A DNA stretch of 64,000 nt from Nonomuraea turcica (GTDB lineage Bacteria > Actinomycetota > Actinomycetes > Streptosporangiales > Streptosporangiaceae). The notes beneath the pieces are model-generated. The model was not told where the DNA came from. It did not search any database and saw only the letters and a list, made by a program, of their open reading frames with translations. Shown here in pieces: positions 24,200 through 31,925 of the stretch (the stretch's first letter is position 1; each line of letters begins with the position of its first letter). The DNA lies in contig NZ_JAUZQF010000032.1 of the NCBI RefSeq assembly GCF_030718205.1, forward strand, positions 38,918 to 102,917, in the 5' to 3' direction. Both the position numbers and the translations under genes were made by a program.

Positions 24200-26366
24200 G
24201 CTCGGCCGTGTGAGTGCGCCCGAGCGACCCGCCGAGCGCGACGGTGACGGCCGGATGTCCTCCCGGCCGTACCGACACGGTGTCGTCGGCCTGGGCGACG
24301 CCGCGTGCCGGGCGGTCGAGCGTCACGGTCACGGCGTCGATGGTCCGGCTCGGATCGGCCACGGCCACGACGACCCGCCCGCCGGCCCGCCGCACGAGCA
24401 GCGTGCAGGGCGCGTCCACGCGGACGCCGTCGACCTCGCCCGCCGCCCAGAACGTGGCGGCCAGCAACCCGCGCATCCGCACGGCCTGGACCAGCGGCGT
24501 ATTGGCCGCCACCCGGATGGGACGCGACCCGCGGAAGGCGCGCGTGCGCTCGCGCGAGGCGTTCGGCAGCAGCACGTAGGAGTAGGAGGCGTCCACGGGG
24601 TCGACGCCGTGGTCGAACCAGAAGGTCACGTAGCGCCGCGTGACGGGGCGGGAGGCGCCACGCGTGTCCTCGCCCGCGTTGATGTCGCGCCATCTGGCCG
24701 TGCGCGTCTCGACCAGGGAATGCGCCCCCTCCATCACGTAGCCGCCGACGCCCGCCAGGTGCGCCCAGCCGTCCCCCAGGTACGGCTCCGCGTCCGTGGC
24801 CCGGTTCTCCACCACGGTCTCCACGGAGTGTCCACCGGAGCCGGTGATGCCGTTGCCCAGCGCCACCACGGCCGTGTCCAGGCAGAACCAGGACTTGCGT
24901 GCCCGCGGGCCTGCCCCGGTGAGCTCCATGGCGGCGGCGCCGTACCGGCCCTCGAGCACCGCGCCGCCGGCCCAGGCGTTGTCGGGGCGGTCGGCACGGA
25001 ACGACAGGTCCTCGCGCTCGCGGGTGTCCACCGTGGTGCCCGGCAGCCGGTACGGGTTCACCGTCGGCCAGAAGCCGTCGCCGAACTGGTCCAGGTCGCC
25101 CGTGTAGAGGTAGGTCATGCCGTCGCCGGTGTACCAGCCGTGCGGATTCTCCCCGTTGATCGCCTCGTAGGCCGCGACGCGCCGGGACGACAGGCTGATC
25201 GCGAACGACCAGCCGGGCCGCCGGTGCACCACCCGGTCCATCGACGGGAAGACGAAGTGCCCCACGGGCCCCGGGGCGGCCTCGATCGTCTTGTCGTCCA
25301 GCACCGCGACCGCCCGCCGGGTCTCCGGTACGTCCGCCCGCTCCAGATAGGAGCCGCGGCCGCCACGCTCGATCCAGCCCTTGGCCAGCTCCGCGAACCG
25401 GCCGCGGTACGGCTCCGGCGCGCAGCGCGCGAGCAGCAGCACGGCGCCGATCGCGGCGTGCCCGGCCACGCGGTCGGAGAACCTCTGGCGGGTGACCGCC
25501 CGACCCCTCACGGTGTCCATCAGCAGCCCGTCGTGCACGAACGGGGCGAAGGACCGCTCGACCGCGTCGAGTACCACCGCCCGCCCGGGATCGGTCACCT
25601 CCCAGGGCGACCCGTGGAGCAGGGCCAGCGTGCCGGCGACCGCGATGAGGAGGGACAGCCCGTACGAGCCCGTGTAGGCCACGTCCCCGTGCTGGATGAA
25701 CGACCCGTCGCGGTAGAAGCCGTCGCCGGACTCGACGTAGTGGAACACGCCGCCCCGCACGTCGGACAGCCCGTCGCGGGCCGCCGCCAGCTTGGCGGCG
25801 CTGCGCCCGGCCACGCCGCGCAACGCGACGATGTACGCCTTGTCCGCCAGGTTCGCCCCGGCCTCGCACGCCGCGGGATTGCCGGCGCGGCGGCCGGCGT
25901 CCGGGCAGAACCGGTCGATCGCCCCCAGGTACGCCTCCAGCCTGCCGGTGTCGAGCCGGCCGCCGAGCAGCACGCAGGCGCGGCCCAGCTCGGCAGGCGT
26001 GCCGATCTCCCAGAACCACCAGTTGCCCGTCTCCGGGAGCCGCTCGTTGTAGTGGCGCTCGTAGAGCAGGTCGAGCGCCGCCACCACCCGTGCCGCGACG
26101 GCGTCGTCGCCGTGTTGCGCGGTGCCCGGTGTCGCCCACGCCGTGGCGATCCGCCGCAGCCGGCCGTAGCTGCCGCTCACGTTGCCCGGGCTGTCGTCCA
26201 GCGGGAGGTCCGGCCAGGTCAAGCCGGGTGTCATCGCGGCCAGCCAGCCGCCGGCCCGCTCGCTGAGCCGGGCCAGGGGGCCGGCGTAGACGGGGTCGGA
26301 GGTGTCGATGTCGCCGCCGGTGAGCAGGTCGAGCGCGGTCGCCCTGAGCGTGTCGAAGTCGTGCAT
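24159..26366 (-). CDS. Polysaccharide lyase family 8-like enzyme without signal peptide
   Basis: 735 residues, ATG start 12 bases after the upstream hydratase gene. The alpha/alpha-toroid domain (about 1-340) has the family 8 active-site stretches NWWFWEIGTP (catalytic Asn) and YRDGSFIQHGDVAYTGSYG (catalytic His and Tyr). The beta-sandwich domains follow, with NGENPHGWYTGDGMTYLY and NAWAGGAVLEGRYG. Relatives cleave hyaluronan, chondroitin, xanthan or alginate by beta-elimination and are normally secreted, but this protein begins MHDFDTLRATALDLL with no signal peptide or Tat motif. Either the true N-terminus is lost or it acts on internalised oligosaccharide. Confidence 0.82.
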   Translation of the reverse strand: MHDFDTLRATALDLLTGGDIDTSDPVYAGPLARLSERAGGWLAAMTPGLTWPDLPLDDSPGNVSGSYGRLRRIATAWATPGTAQHGDDAVAARVVAALDLLYERHYNERLPETGNWWFWEIGTPAELGRACVLLGGRLDTGRLEAYLGAIDRFCPDAGRRAGNPAACEAGANLADKAYIVALRGVAGRSAAKLAAARDGLSDVRGGVFHYVESGDGFYRDGSFIQHGDVAYTGSYGLSLLIAVAGTLALLHGSPWEVTDPGRAVVLDAVERSFAPFVHDGLLMDTVRGRAVTRQRFSDRVAGHAAIGAVLLLARCAPEPYRGRFAELAKGWIERGGRGSYLERADVPETRRAVAVLDDKTIEAAPGPVGHFVFPSMDRVVHRRPGWSFAISLSSRRVAAYEAINGENPHGWYTGDGMTYLYTGDLDQFGDGFWPTVNPYRLPGTTVDTREREDLSFRADRPDNAWAGGAVLEGRYGAAAMELTGAGPRARKSWFCLDTAVVALGNGITGSGGHSVETVVENRATDAEPYLGDGWAHLAGVGGYVMEGAHSLVETRTARWRDINAGEDTRGASRPVTRRYVTFWFDHGVDPVDASYSYVLLPNASRERTRAFRGSRPIRVAANTPLVQAVRMRGLLAATFWAAGEVDGVRVDAPCTLLVRRAGGRVVVAVADPSRTIDAVTVTLDRPARGVAQADDTVSVRPGGHPAVTVALGGSLGRTHTAELSVYAPRSPGGGR

Positions 26367-26378
26367 CCGATGGCCGCG

Positions 26379-27155
26379 TCACTCGCCGCGGAACGTGGGG
26401 CGTTCCTTGGCGAGGAAGGCGCGGGTGGCGTTCACATGGTCTTGAGTGGCGGCGCAGGTGTCTTGGAGCTCGGCTTCCACGGCCAGCGAGTCGGGCAGCG
26501 AGTGCGTCGCCGCGTAGGCCAGCGCGCGCTTGGTGGCCGCGTACGCCAGCGTTGGACCCTGCGCGAGGCGCGCCGCCAGCTCCTGGGCGGTCTTCAGCAC
26601 CTCGTCCGGGGGCACCACGCGGGTGACCAGTCCCAGCTCCAGAGCGCGGGGCGCGTCGAGCGGCTCGCCCAGCAGCATCAGCTCGGCGGCGCGGCCCCGC
26701 CCCACCAGGCGCTGCAGCGTCCACGACGCGCCCGAGTCCGGCGCCAGGCCGATCCCGGCGAACGCCAGCGCGAACTTGGCCTTCTCCGAAGCGATCCGCA
26801 GGTCGCAGGCGAACGCCAGGGACGCGCCCGCGCCGGCGGCCACACCGTTGACCGCGGCCACCACCGGCTTGGGCATGGTGGCGATCAGCTCCACGATCGG
26901 GTTGTAGTGCCGGTGGACGGTGCCGGCCAGGCCGCGGCCCGCCTCCAGGTTGTCGGCGTGCTCGCGCAGGTCCTGGCCCGCGCAGAAGGCCCGCCCCGCG
27001 CCGGTGAGCAGAACGGCCCTGGCCGAGGGATCGCCCGCGGCCCGGCGCACCGCGTCGAGCAGGGCGTCCTTGAGCTCGGCGGTCAGCGAGTTCATCGCGT
27101 CGGGACGGTCGAGCGTGATGGTGGCGACGGCGTCGGTCACGTCATAACGGATCAA
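26379..27155 (-). CDS. Enoyl-CoA hydratase/isomerase, PaaG-like
   Basis: 258 residues of the crotonase fold. The oxyanion-hole motifs are visible: GRAFCAGQDLREHADN (about 53-68) and PVVAAVNGVAAGAGASLAFACD (about 97-118), then GIGLAPDSGASWTLQRLVG, where Asp in APDSG takes the PaaG-like catalytic place. PaaG isomerises the ring-opened phenylacetyl-CoA intermediate. The overlapping upstream PaaX-type regulator supports an aromatic-acid role, but no other paa genes are here, so a general enoyl-CoA hydratase remains possible. Confidence 0.82.
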   Translation of the reverse strand: MIRYDVTDAVATITLDRPDAMNSLTAELKDALLDAVRRAAGDPSARAVLLTGAGRAFCAGQDLREHADNLEAGRGLAGTVHRHYNPIVELIATMPKPVVAAVNGVAAGAGASLAFACDLRIASEKAKFALAFAGIGLAPDSGASWTLQRLVGRGRAAELMLLGEPLDAPRALELGLVTRVVPPDEVLKTAQELAARLAQGPTLAYAATKRALAYAATHSLPDSLAVEAELQDTCAATQDHVNATRAFLAKERPTFRGE

Positions 27156-27928
27156 GTCAACTCCCTGTCGACGAACGCGGCGGCTGCGGGCAGCAGCCGG
27201 GCGGCCTCCTGCTCGAAATAGGCTCTGGCCTTCTCACCGGGCCAGCCGGCGGGCAGCAGCTCGGGCGGCAGGCCGGGATCGCGGAACAGGAAGTTGCGCC
27301 ATCCGTGCACGAGCCTGCTCCTTGCCGCGAACACCTGGTCGTCCGGGGCCGATTCGGGCAGCGTGCTGATCAGCGTGACAGCCTCGGCGTGCCACTGCTC
27401 GTACGCCTCGCCGATGGCCGTCAGATCCCACGCCCGCGCCACCAGCTCGCGCGGGTCGCCCTCCAGCGCCGCGTCGAACCTGTCGGCCCTCACGCCCTCG
27501 CCCTCCAGCAGGTTGTCCAGCTCGATCGACGAGCGTGGACCGATCCAGGTCGTCTCCGACAGCGCCGCGTAGCCGAGGAACGTCAAGTCGGCCCGTAACC
27601 GCTCCCTTTGCGGCCGCTCCTTGACCGGCTCCAGGACGATCATGTGCCAGCGGCCGTGCCAGGTGAGTGTCCCGGCTCGGTAAATTCTCAGGGCCGCCTC
27701 ATCGAGGCGCCTGACGCATTTCGGCGTGAGCGCGTACCCGGCGCCTTGGGGGAGCCTGATCGGCCGCAGCCAGCCCTGCCGCACCATGCGCGAGACGGCC
27801 GTGCGCACGGCGGGAGCGGCTATTTCCAGGGGTTTCATGAGCCGGACGAGCGCAGCGACGGACGCCTGTCCACCGCGCGAGAGCAGGTGGTCTCCGTAGA
27901 GATCGAAGAGGGCGGCGCGAGCGTGCAC
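27152..27928 (-). CDS. PaaX-family transcriptional repressor
   Basis: 258 residues from the GTG at 27928, which gives the usual family start VHARAALFDLYGDHLLSRGG; a TTG at 27964 would add 12 residues. The N-terminal winged helix (AAPAVRTAVSRMVRQGWL) is followed by the long PaaX-like domain with WHGRWHMIVLEPVKERPQRERLRADLTFLGYA and the C-terminal PaaX-C domain with HGWRNFLFRDPGLPPELLPAGWPG. PaaX proteins sense phenylacetyl-CoA and repress catabolic genes. Its stop overlaps the hydratase start by 4 bases, so it probably controls this two-gene unit. Confidence 0.85.
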   Translation of the reverse strand: MHARAALFDLYGDHLLSRGGQASVAALVRLMKPLEIAAPAVRTAVSRMVRQGWLRPIRLPQGAGYALTPKCVRRLDEAALRIYRAGTLTWHGRWHMIVLEPVKERPQRERLRADLTFLGYAALSETTWIGPRSSIELDNLLEGEGVRADRFDAALEGDPRELVARAWDLTAIGEAYEQWHAEAVTLISTLPESAPDDQVFAARSRLVHGWRNFLFRDPGLPPELLPAGWPGEKARAYFEQEAARLLPAAAAFVDRELT

Positions 27929-28108
27929 GCAGTCCAGTTTGGACGTCCGCGCACTCCTCGACAACGCATTCTGGGAGGAGATCGTTACCCATGAGCGCTC
28001 TCGATGCGGGAGAATGGGACATCACAGAAGACGTGAATGCGCCGACCACCCCCTCGGGAGGTCGGAAATCGCGGGCCGCGGGAGCCCAAGGCAGGAAGGG
28101 ATGCACGC

Positions 28109-28276
28109 ATGGCGGCGATGAAGCCGCGGACCGGCGATGGTCCGCTCGAGGTCACCAAGGAAGGGCGCGGCATTGTCATGCGGGTCCCCTTGGAGGGTGG
28201 CGGCCGGCTCGTCGTGGAGATCTCCGCCGACGAGGCCAAGGCGCTCGGTGAGGCGTTGAAGAACGTCGTCGGCTGA
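28109..28276 (+). CDS. DUF3117 protein
   Basis: 55 residues from the ATG at 28109 with GCAGGAAGGG just upstream; earlier in-frame codons are not conserved. The sequence MAAMKPRTGDGPLEVTK, then RVPLEGGGRLVVEI, is almost invariant across actinobacteria (Rv1211 in M. tuberculosis). The role is unknown; its strong conservation suggests a basic cellular function. It lies divergent to the PaaX gene. Confidence 0.92.
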   Translation: MAAMKPRTGDGPLEVTKEGRGIVMRVPLEGGGRLVVEISADEAKALGEALKNVVG

Positions 28277-28304
28277 GCGCTCCCCAGAGACAACCTGATC
28301 CCAC

Positions 28305-28332
28305 GACCCTGGCGTAATCCGGCGCCAGGGTC
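28305..28332 (+). terminator. 10-bp perfect hairpin between DUF3117 gene and pepA
   Basis: GACCCTGGCG (28305-28314) and CGCCAGGGTC (28323-28332) pair perfectly around an 8-base loop. It lies 28 bases after the DUF3117 stop and only about 10 bases before the pepA ribosome site (GAGGAGAG), so it could end the first transcript or act in the pepA leader. No T-run follows. Confidence 0.6.
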
Positions 28333-28357
28333 GCTGACGTTCGAGGAGAGATCTTCC

Positions 28358-29767
28358 GTGCCCATTGAGACCACTGCTTCGGTGGTCGCCGAGGTTCCGG
28401 ACGACGCCGATCTGCTGGCCGTCCCCTACGCCTCCGACCTCGACCCCGCTCACGTGGTCGAGCTGCACCTGCCCGTACGCGACCTGCTGACCCACTACGA
28501 GGCCAAGGGGGAGGCCGGGGAGATCGTCGACGTGCCGGTCGCCCGGGCCGGCGGCGTGGGCAGGGTGCTGTTCTACGGCGTCGGCGACGGGTCGCCGCGC
28601 GCGCTGCGCAAGGCCGGGGCCGCGCTGGCCCGCAGGGTCAAGGGCAGGGACAGGCTGACCGTGGTGGTGCCGGAGGGCGACGTGGCGGCGTTCGCCGAGG
28701 CGGCGCTGCTGGCGGCGTACTCGTTCAAGATCGGCAACGCGGGCAAGAAGGCTGTGCGCACGCTCGCGTTCGCCGGGGCTGACGAGGTCGTGGTGGGCCG
28801 CGTGCAGGCCGTGGCCCAGGCGGTGGCGCTGGCTCGTGACCTGGCCAACACGCCGTCCTCGGTCAAGAACCCCGCCTGGCTCGCCGAGCGGGCCGCCGAG
28901 ATCGGGCTGCCGGTGCGGGTCTGGGACGAGGAGCAACTGCAGGCCGACGGGTTCGGCGGCATCGTGGCCGTCGGGCGGGGCTCGGCCAGCCCGCCCAGGC
29001 TCATCCAGATCTCCTACACGCCCGCCGAGCCCGTCGACCGGCACGTGGTGCTGGTGGGCAAGGGGATCACCTTCGACTCGGGCGGGTTGTCGCTCAAGCC
29101 CACCGACAACATGAAGACCCAGAAGACCGACATGGCGGGCGGGGCCGTCGTGATCGCCGTCCTCGGCGCGCTGGCGCGGCTGGGCGCGCCCGTACGGGTC
29201 ACCGGGCTGGTCGCCGCCGCCGAGAACATGCCGTCGGGCACCGCCCAGCGGCCCAGCGACGTCATCAAGCACTACGGCGGCCGCACGGTCGAGGTGCTCA
29301 ACACCGACGCCGAGGGCCGGCTCGTGCTGGCCGACGCGCTCGCCTACGCCGACGCCGTCCTCGACCCCGACGCGGTCGTGGACATCGCCACGCTCACCGG
29401 GGCGATCAGCGTGGCGCTCGGCCGCACCGTGGGCGCCGTCTACGCCTCCGACGACGTGCTGGCCAAGCAGCTCGTGGACGCCGGGCAGGCCAGTGACGAC
29501 CTGCTGTGGCGGATGCCGCTGATCGAGGACTACACGCCCGCGCTGGAGTCGTCGATCGCCGACCTGGCCAATGTGGAGGCGGGGTCGAGGTTCGGGGCCG
29601 GGTCGATCACGGCGGCGTTGTTCCTGCGGGAGTTCGCCGGCCGGCGGCCGTGGGCGCACCTCGACATCGCCGGGGTCGGGCGCAGCACTGTGGACGAGGG
29701 CACCCTCAGCAAGGGCGCGACAGGCTTCGGCGTGCGCGTCCTCCTGGAGTGGCTCACCCGCTCCTGA
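28358..29767 (+). CDS. pepA: Leucyl aminopeptidase (M17)
   Basis: 469 residues, GTG start with GAGGAGAG upstream. Cytosolic dizinc exopeptidase. The N-terminal macro-like domain (1-160) leads to the catalytic domain with GKGITFDSGGLSLKP (metal-binding Lys and Asp), MKTQKTDMAGGA, and the family signature NTDAEGRLVLAD. The C-terminal AGVGRSTVDEGTLSKGATGFGVR is also typical. Length fits the family. It sits between DUF3117 and the methyltransferase-sigE block; the mycobacterial order there has glycogen genes instead, from memory. Confidence 0.93.
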   Translation: MPIETTASVVAEVPDDADLLAVPYASDLDPAHVVELHLPVRDLLTHYEAKGEAGEIVDVPVARAGGVGRVLFYGVGDGSPRALRKAGAALARRVKGRDRLTVVVPEGDVAAFAEAALLAAYSFKIGNAGKKAVRTLAFAGADEVVVGRVQAVAQAVALARDLANTPSSVKNPAWLAERAAEIGLPVRVWDEEQLQADGFGGIVAVGRGSASPPRLIQISYTPAEPVDRHVVLVGKGITFDSGGLSLKPTDNMKTQKTDMAGGAVVIAVLGALARLGAPVRVTGLVAAAENMPSGTAQRPSDVIKHYGGRTVEVLNTDAEGRLVLADALAYADAVLDPDAVVDIATLTGAISVALGRTVGAVYASDDVLAKQLVDAGQASDDLLWRMPLIEDYTPALESSIADLANVEAGSRFGAGSITAALFLREFAGRRPWAHLDIAGVGRSTVDEGTLSKGATGFGVRVLLEWLTRS

Positions 29768-29777
29768 GGTCGCGGCG

Positions 29778-30416
29778 CTAGTCGGAGACCTTGACGGCGG
29801 CGAGCAGGCCGTCGCCCAGGGGCATGAGCACCGAGCGCAGGCGGTCGTCCGACTGCACCAGCTTGCCCACCTCGCGCAGCGTGACCGTGTCCGGGTCGCG
29901 CTGCGCGGGATCGGCCACCCGGTTGTGCCACAACATGTTGTCGAAGGCCACGATGCCGCCCACCCGCAGCAGCCGGACCGCCTCGGCGAGGTAGTCGGTG
30001 TATTCCTGCTTCGCGCCGTCGGCGAACACCATGTCATAACCGCCGTCCGACAGCCGCGGCAGCACGTCGAGCGCGCGCCCCGAGATGAGCCGCACCCGCC
30101 CGCCGGAGAACCCCGCCTCCGCGAACGCCTGACGGGCCAGCCTCTGGTGCTCGGGTTCGACGTCGACGCTCGTCAGCGTGCCGTCGGCGCGCATGCCGCG
30201 CAGCAGCCACAGACCGGAGACGCCGCATCCCGTGCCGATCTCCACGACCGACTTGGCGTTGACGGCGGTGGCGAGGAAACACAATGCCGCCCCGCCGCCG
30301 GGGAGGATGGGTGTGGCCCCCATCTCCAGCCCGCGCTGCCGCGCCGCGTGGATGATCTCATCCTCGTGATGAAACTGCTCCGCATAGGCCAGAGTGGCCT
30401 CCACCTGATTGGTCAT
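29778..30416 (-). CDS. O-methyltransferase family 3-like SAM enzyme
   Basis: 212 residues from the ATG at 30416 with GGGGGAGG upstream. The sequence has the caffeoyl-CoA/catechol-type layout: SVVEIGTGCGVSGLWLLRGM (motif I), LTSVDVEPEHQRLARQAF, then YDMVFADGAKQEYTDYL and FDNMLWHNRV with the metal-binding Asp/Asn pair. It corresponds to Rv1220c, which in mycobacteria likewise lies divergent from sigE. The acceptor is unknown. The two genes share the intergenic promoter region. Confidence 0.87.
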   Translation of the reverse strand: MTNQVEATLAYAEQFHHEDEIIHAARQRGLEMGATPILPGGGAALCFLATAVNAKSVVEIGTGCGVSGLWLLRGMRADGTLTSVDVEPEHQRLARQAFAEAGFSGGRVRLISGRALDVLPRLSDGGYDMVFADGAKQEYTDYLAEAVRLLRVGGIVAFDNMLWHNRVADPAQRDPDTVTLREVGKLVQSDDRLRSVLMPLGDGLLAAVKVSD

Positions 30417-30506
30417 CGGCCGCCTCCCCCACTTTCGTGCGATTGGTCGCAAAGGGTCATACAGGTGATTGGCACCGATCGCAGCCTAGGGGAGACACGC
30501 CAGGAC

Positions 30507-30534
30507 GGGAACTCAGGAGGGTCCTGAGGCGTTG
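30507..30534 (+). promoter_or_regulatory. ECF-type promoter with internal palindrome, upstream of sigE
   Basis: GGGAACT (30507-30513) is followed by 16 bases and CGTTG (30530-30534), i.e. GGAAC-N18-GTT, the consensus of SigE/SigH/SigR-type ECF promoters. This suggests autoregulation of the downstream sigma gene. Inside it, CTCAGGA (30512-30518) and TCCTGAG (30522-30528) form a perfect inverted repeat covering the spacer, a likely operator for a separate repressor. Confidence 0.65.
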
Positions 30535-30637
30535 CAGGTTTAAACGGGCTTTGCCGGTCCGGAGGGCAGGCAGTGCGCACGAAGGGACGAAACCAGGCAC
30601 TATGGCGATAGCGGTGGTCCCAGAGAGAGGAGTTCTG

Positions 30638-31234
30638 GTGGACGAAAGCGACCACCAGACGGATGCTCCCGTGTCGTCTGACTGGACGCCTCCCACGTGG
30701 GAGGAAGTCGTGCGGACTCATTCCGCACGCGTGTATCGGCTCGCTTACCGGCTGACCGGCAACGTTCACGATGCCGAGGACCTCACCCAGGAAGTCTTCG
30801 TCCGGGTCTTCAGGTCGCTGTCGAGCTACACCCCCGGCACGTTCGAGGGGTGGCTGCACCGGATCACGACGAATCTGTTCCTCGACATGGCGCGGCGCAA
30901 GCAGCGCATCAGGTTCGAGGGACTGGCCGACGACGCCGCCGAGCGGCTGCGCGGCCGGGAGCCGTCACCGGCGCAGGCGTTCGACGACGCCCACCTGGAG
31001 CCCGACATCCAGGCTGCTCTCGACGCACTCGCACCCGAGTTCAGGGCCGCGATCGTGCTGTGCGATATCGAGGGCTTGTCCTATGAGGAGATCGCGGCCA
31101 CGCTCGGCGTCAAGCTGGGTACGGTCCGAAGCCGTATTCACCGTGGCCGGGCGCAGTTGCGGGAGGCGCTCGACCATCGGGCCCCGCGCAATTCTCAACT
31201 CCCCCCGACCGTTATCCGTGGGGAGGAAGTCTGA
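30638..31234 (+). CDS. sigE: ECF RNA polymerase sigma factor, SigE-like
   Basis: 198 residues from the GTG at 30638, which has an excellent GAGAGAGGAG ribosome site; an ATG at 30602 would add 12 residues. Region 2: VYRLAYRLTGNVHDAEDLTQEVFVRVF and the -10 contact stretch FEGWLHRITTNLFLDMARR. Region 4: LDALAPEFRAAIVLCDIEGLSYEEIAATLGVKLGTVRSRIHRGR. The next genes are a zinc anti-sigma factor and an HtrA protease, the same order as M. tuberculosis sigE-rseA-htrA, so it probably directs an envelope-stress regulon. Confidence 0.9.
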   Translation: MDESDHQTDAPVSSDWTPPTWEEVVRTHSARVYRLAYRLTGNVHDAEDLTQEVFVRVFRSLSSYTPGTFEGWLHRITTNLFLDMARRKQRIRFEGLADDAAERLRGREPSPAQAFDDAHLEPDIQAALDALAPEFRAAIVLCDIEGLSYEEIAATLGVKLGTVRSRIHRGRAQLREALDHRAPRNSQLPPTVIRGEEV

Positions 31235-31235
31235 C

Positions 31236-31757
31236 ATGGCTCATCTTGGAGAACGTCTTTCCGCGCTCGTCGACGGGGAGCTCAACCACCACGAACGCGA
31301 GCGCGCGCTGGCTCATCTGACCTTCTGTGCTGACTGCCGGAGCGAGGTCGAGTCGATGCGGGCGCTGAAGTCGCGCCTGCGCTCGCTCGACACCCCGGCG
31401 ATGCCCACCGACCTGACGATGTCCCTGCTCCGGATGGCGGAGCCGGGCGGGCCGCTGCCGCCGAGGGAGCGCCCTTTCCCCGCGCGTACGTTCGGGGGAG
31501 TGCCCATTCCTGGGCCGCACAGCATCGCTCCCCTCGACAACCGCCCGCGCAGGGACGCGGGTGGCGGGGCTTCGGGCCCTGGCCGCACTGGTAGGCGGCG
31601 GACCACCTACGTCGCGGTCAGCATGGTCTCGGCCGCCGTGGCGCTCGGGACGTTCTTCGCCGTCTCCGGCGCGGGGCAGGATTCCACGACGCCGCCGGTC
31701 GAATTGTGGAGGGTGCAGCAGTCGCCGACCAACTCGCCGTCGATTGCCACCCCGTGA
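31236..31757 (+). CDS. rseA: Zinc-binding anti-sigma factor, RseA-like
   Basis: 173 residues; the ATG is one base after the sigE stop. The ZAS motif is HLTFCADC (His-x3-Cys-x2-Cys) at about residues 29-36, preceded by the usual LSALVDGELNHHERERALAH. A single membrane helix (about TYVAVSMVSAAVALGTFFA) lies at about 128-147, leaving a short outside tail. Such proteins hold the sigma factor at the membrane and release it on redox or proteolytic signals. The Pro/Arg-rich linker between the domains is long. Confidence 0.87.
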   Translation: MAHLGERLSALVDGELNHHERERALAHLTFCADCRSEVESMRALKSRLRSLDTPAMPTDLTMSLLRMAEPGGPLPPRERPFPARTFGGVPIPGPHSIAPLDNRPRRDAGGGASGPGRTGRRRTTYVAVSMVSAAVALGTFFAVSGAGQDSTTPPVELWRVQQSPTNSPSIATP

Positions 31758-31845
31758 CGTCCGGATATGCCGGTGATGACTCCTGTTGGCGTAGTCGCCC
31801 ACTCTAAGGGCATACGATCTGGGTTCGGGATTTGTTACGTGTGGG

Positions 31846-31874
31846 CGGAACAATCTGCTTTATGACCCTCGTAT
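31846..31874 (+). promoter_or_regulatory. ECF-type promoter candidate upstream of htrA
   Basis: CGGAACA (31846-31852), 17 bases, then CGTAT (31870-31874): GGAAC-N19-GTA, one mismatch from the motif seen before sigE. It lies about 50 bases before the htrA start. Confidence 0.45.
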
Positions 31875-31925
31875 ACCGCAAGAGTGAGGATTGCGGTGGC
31901 CGAGCCAAGGAGTGGTGAGACTTAG

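Noticed and set aside
24210..27221. 1003-residue plus-strand open frame
   Set aside because: Runs antisense through the lyase and hydratase genes, both with clear family motifs; the product has no domain.
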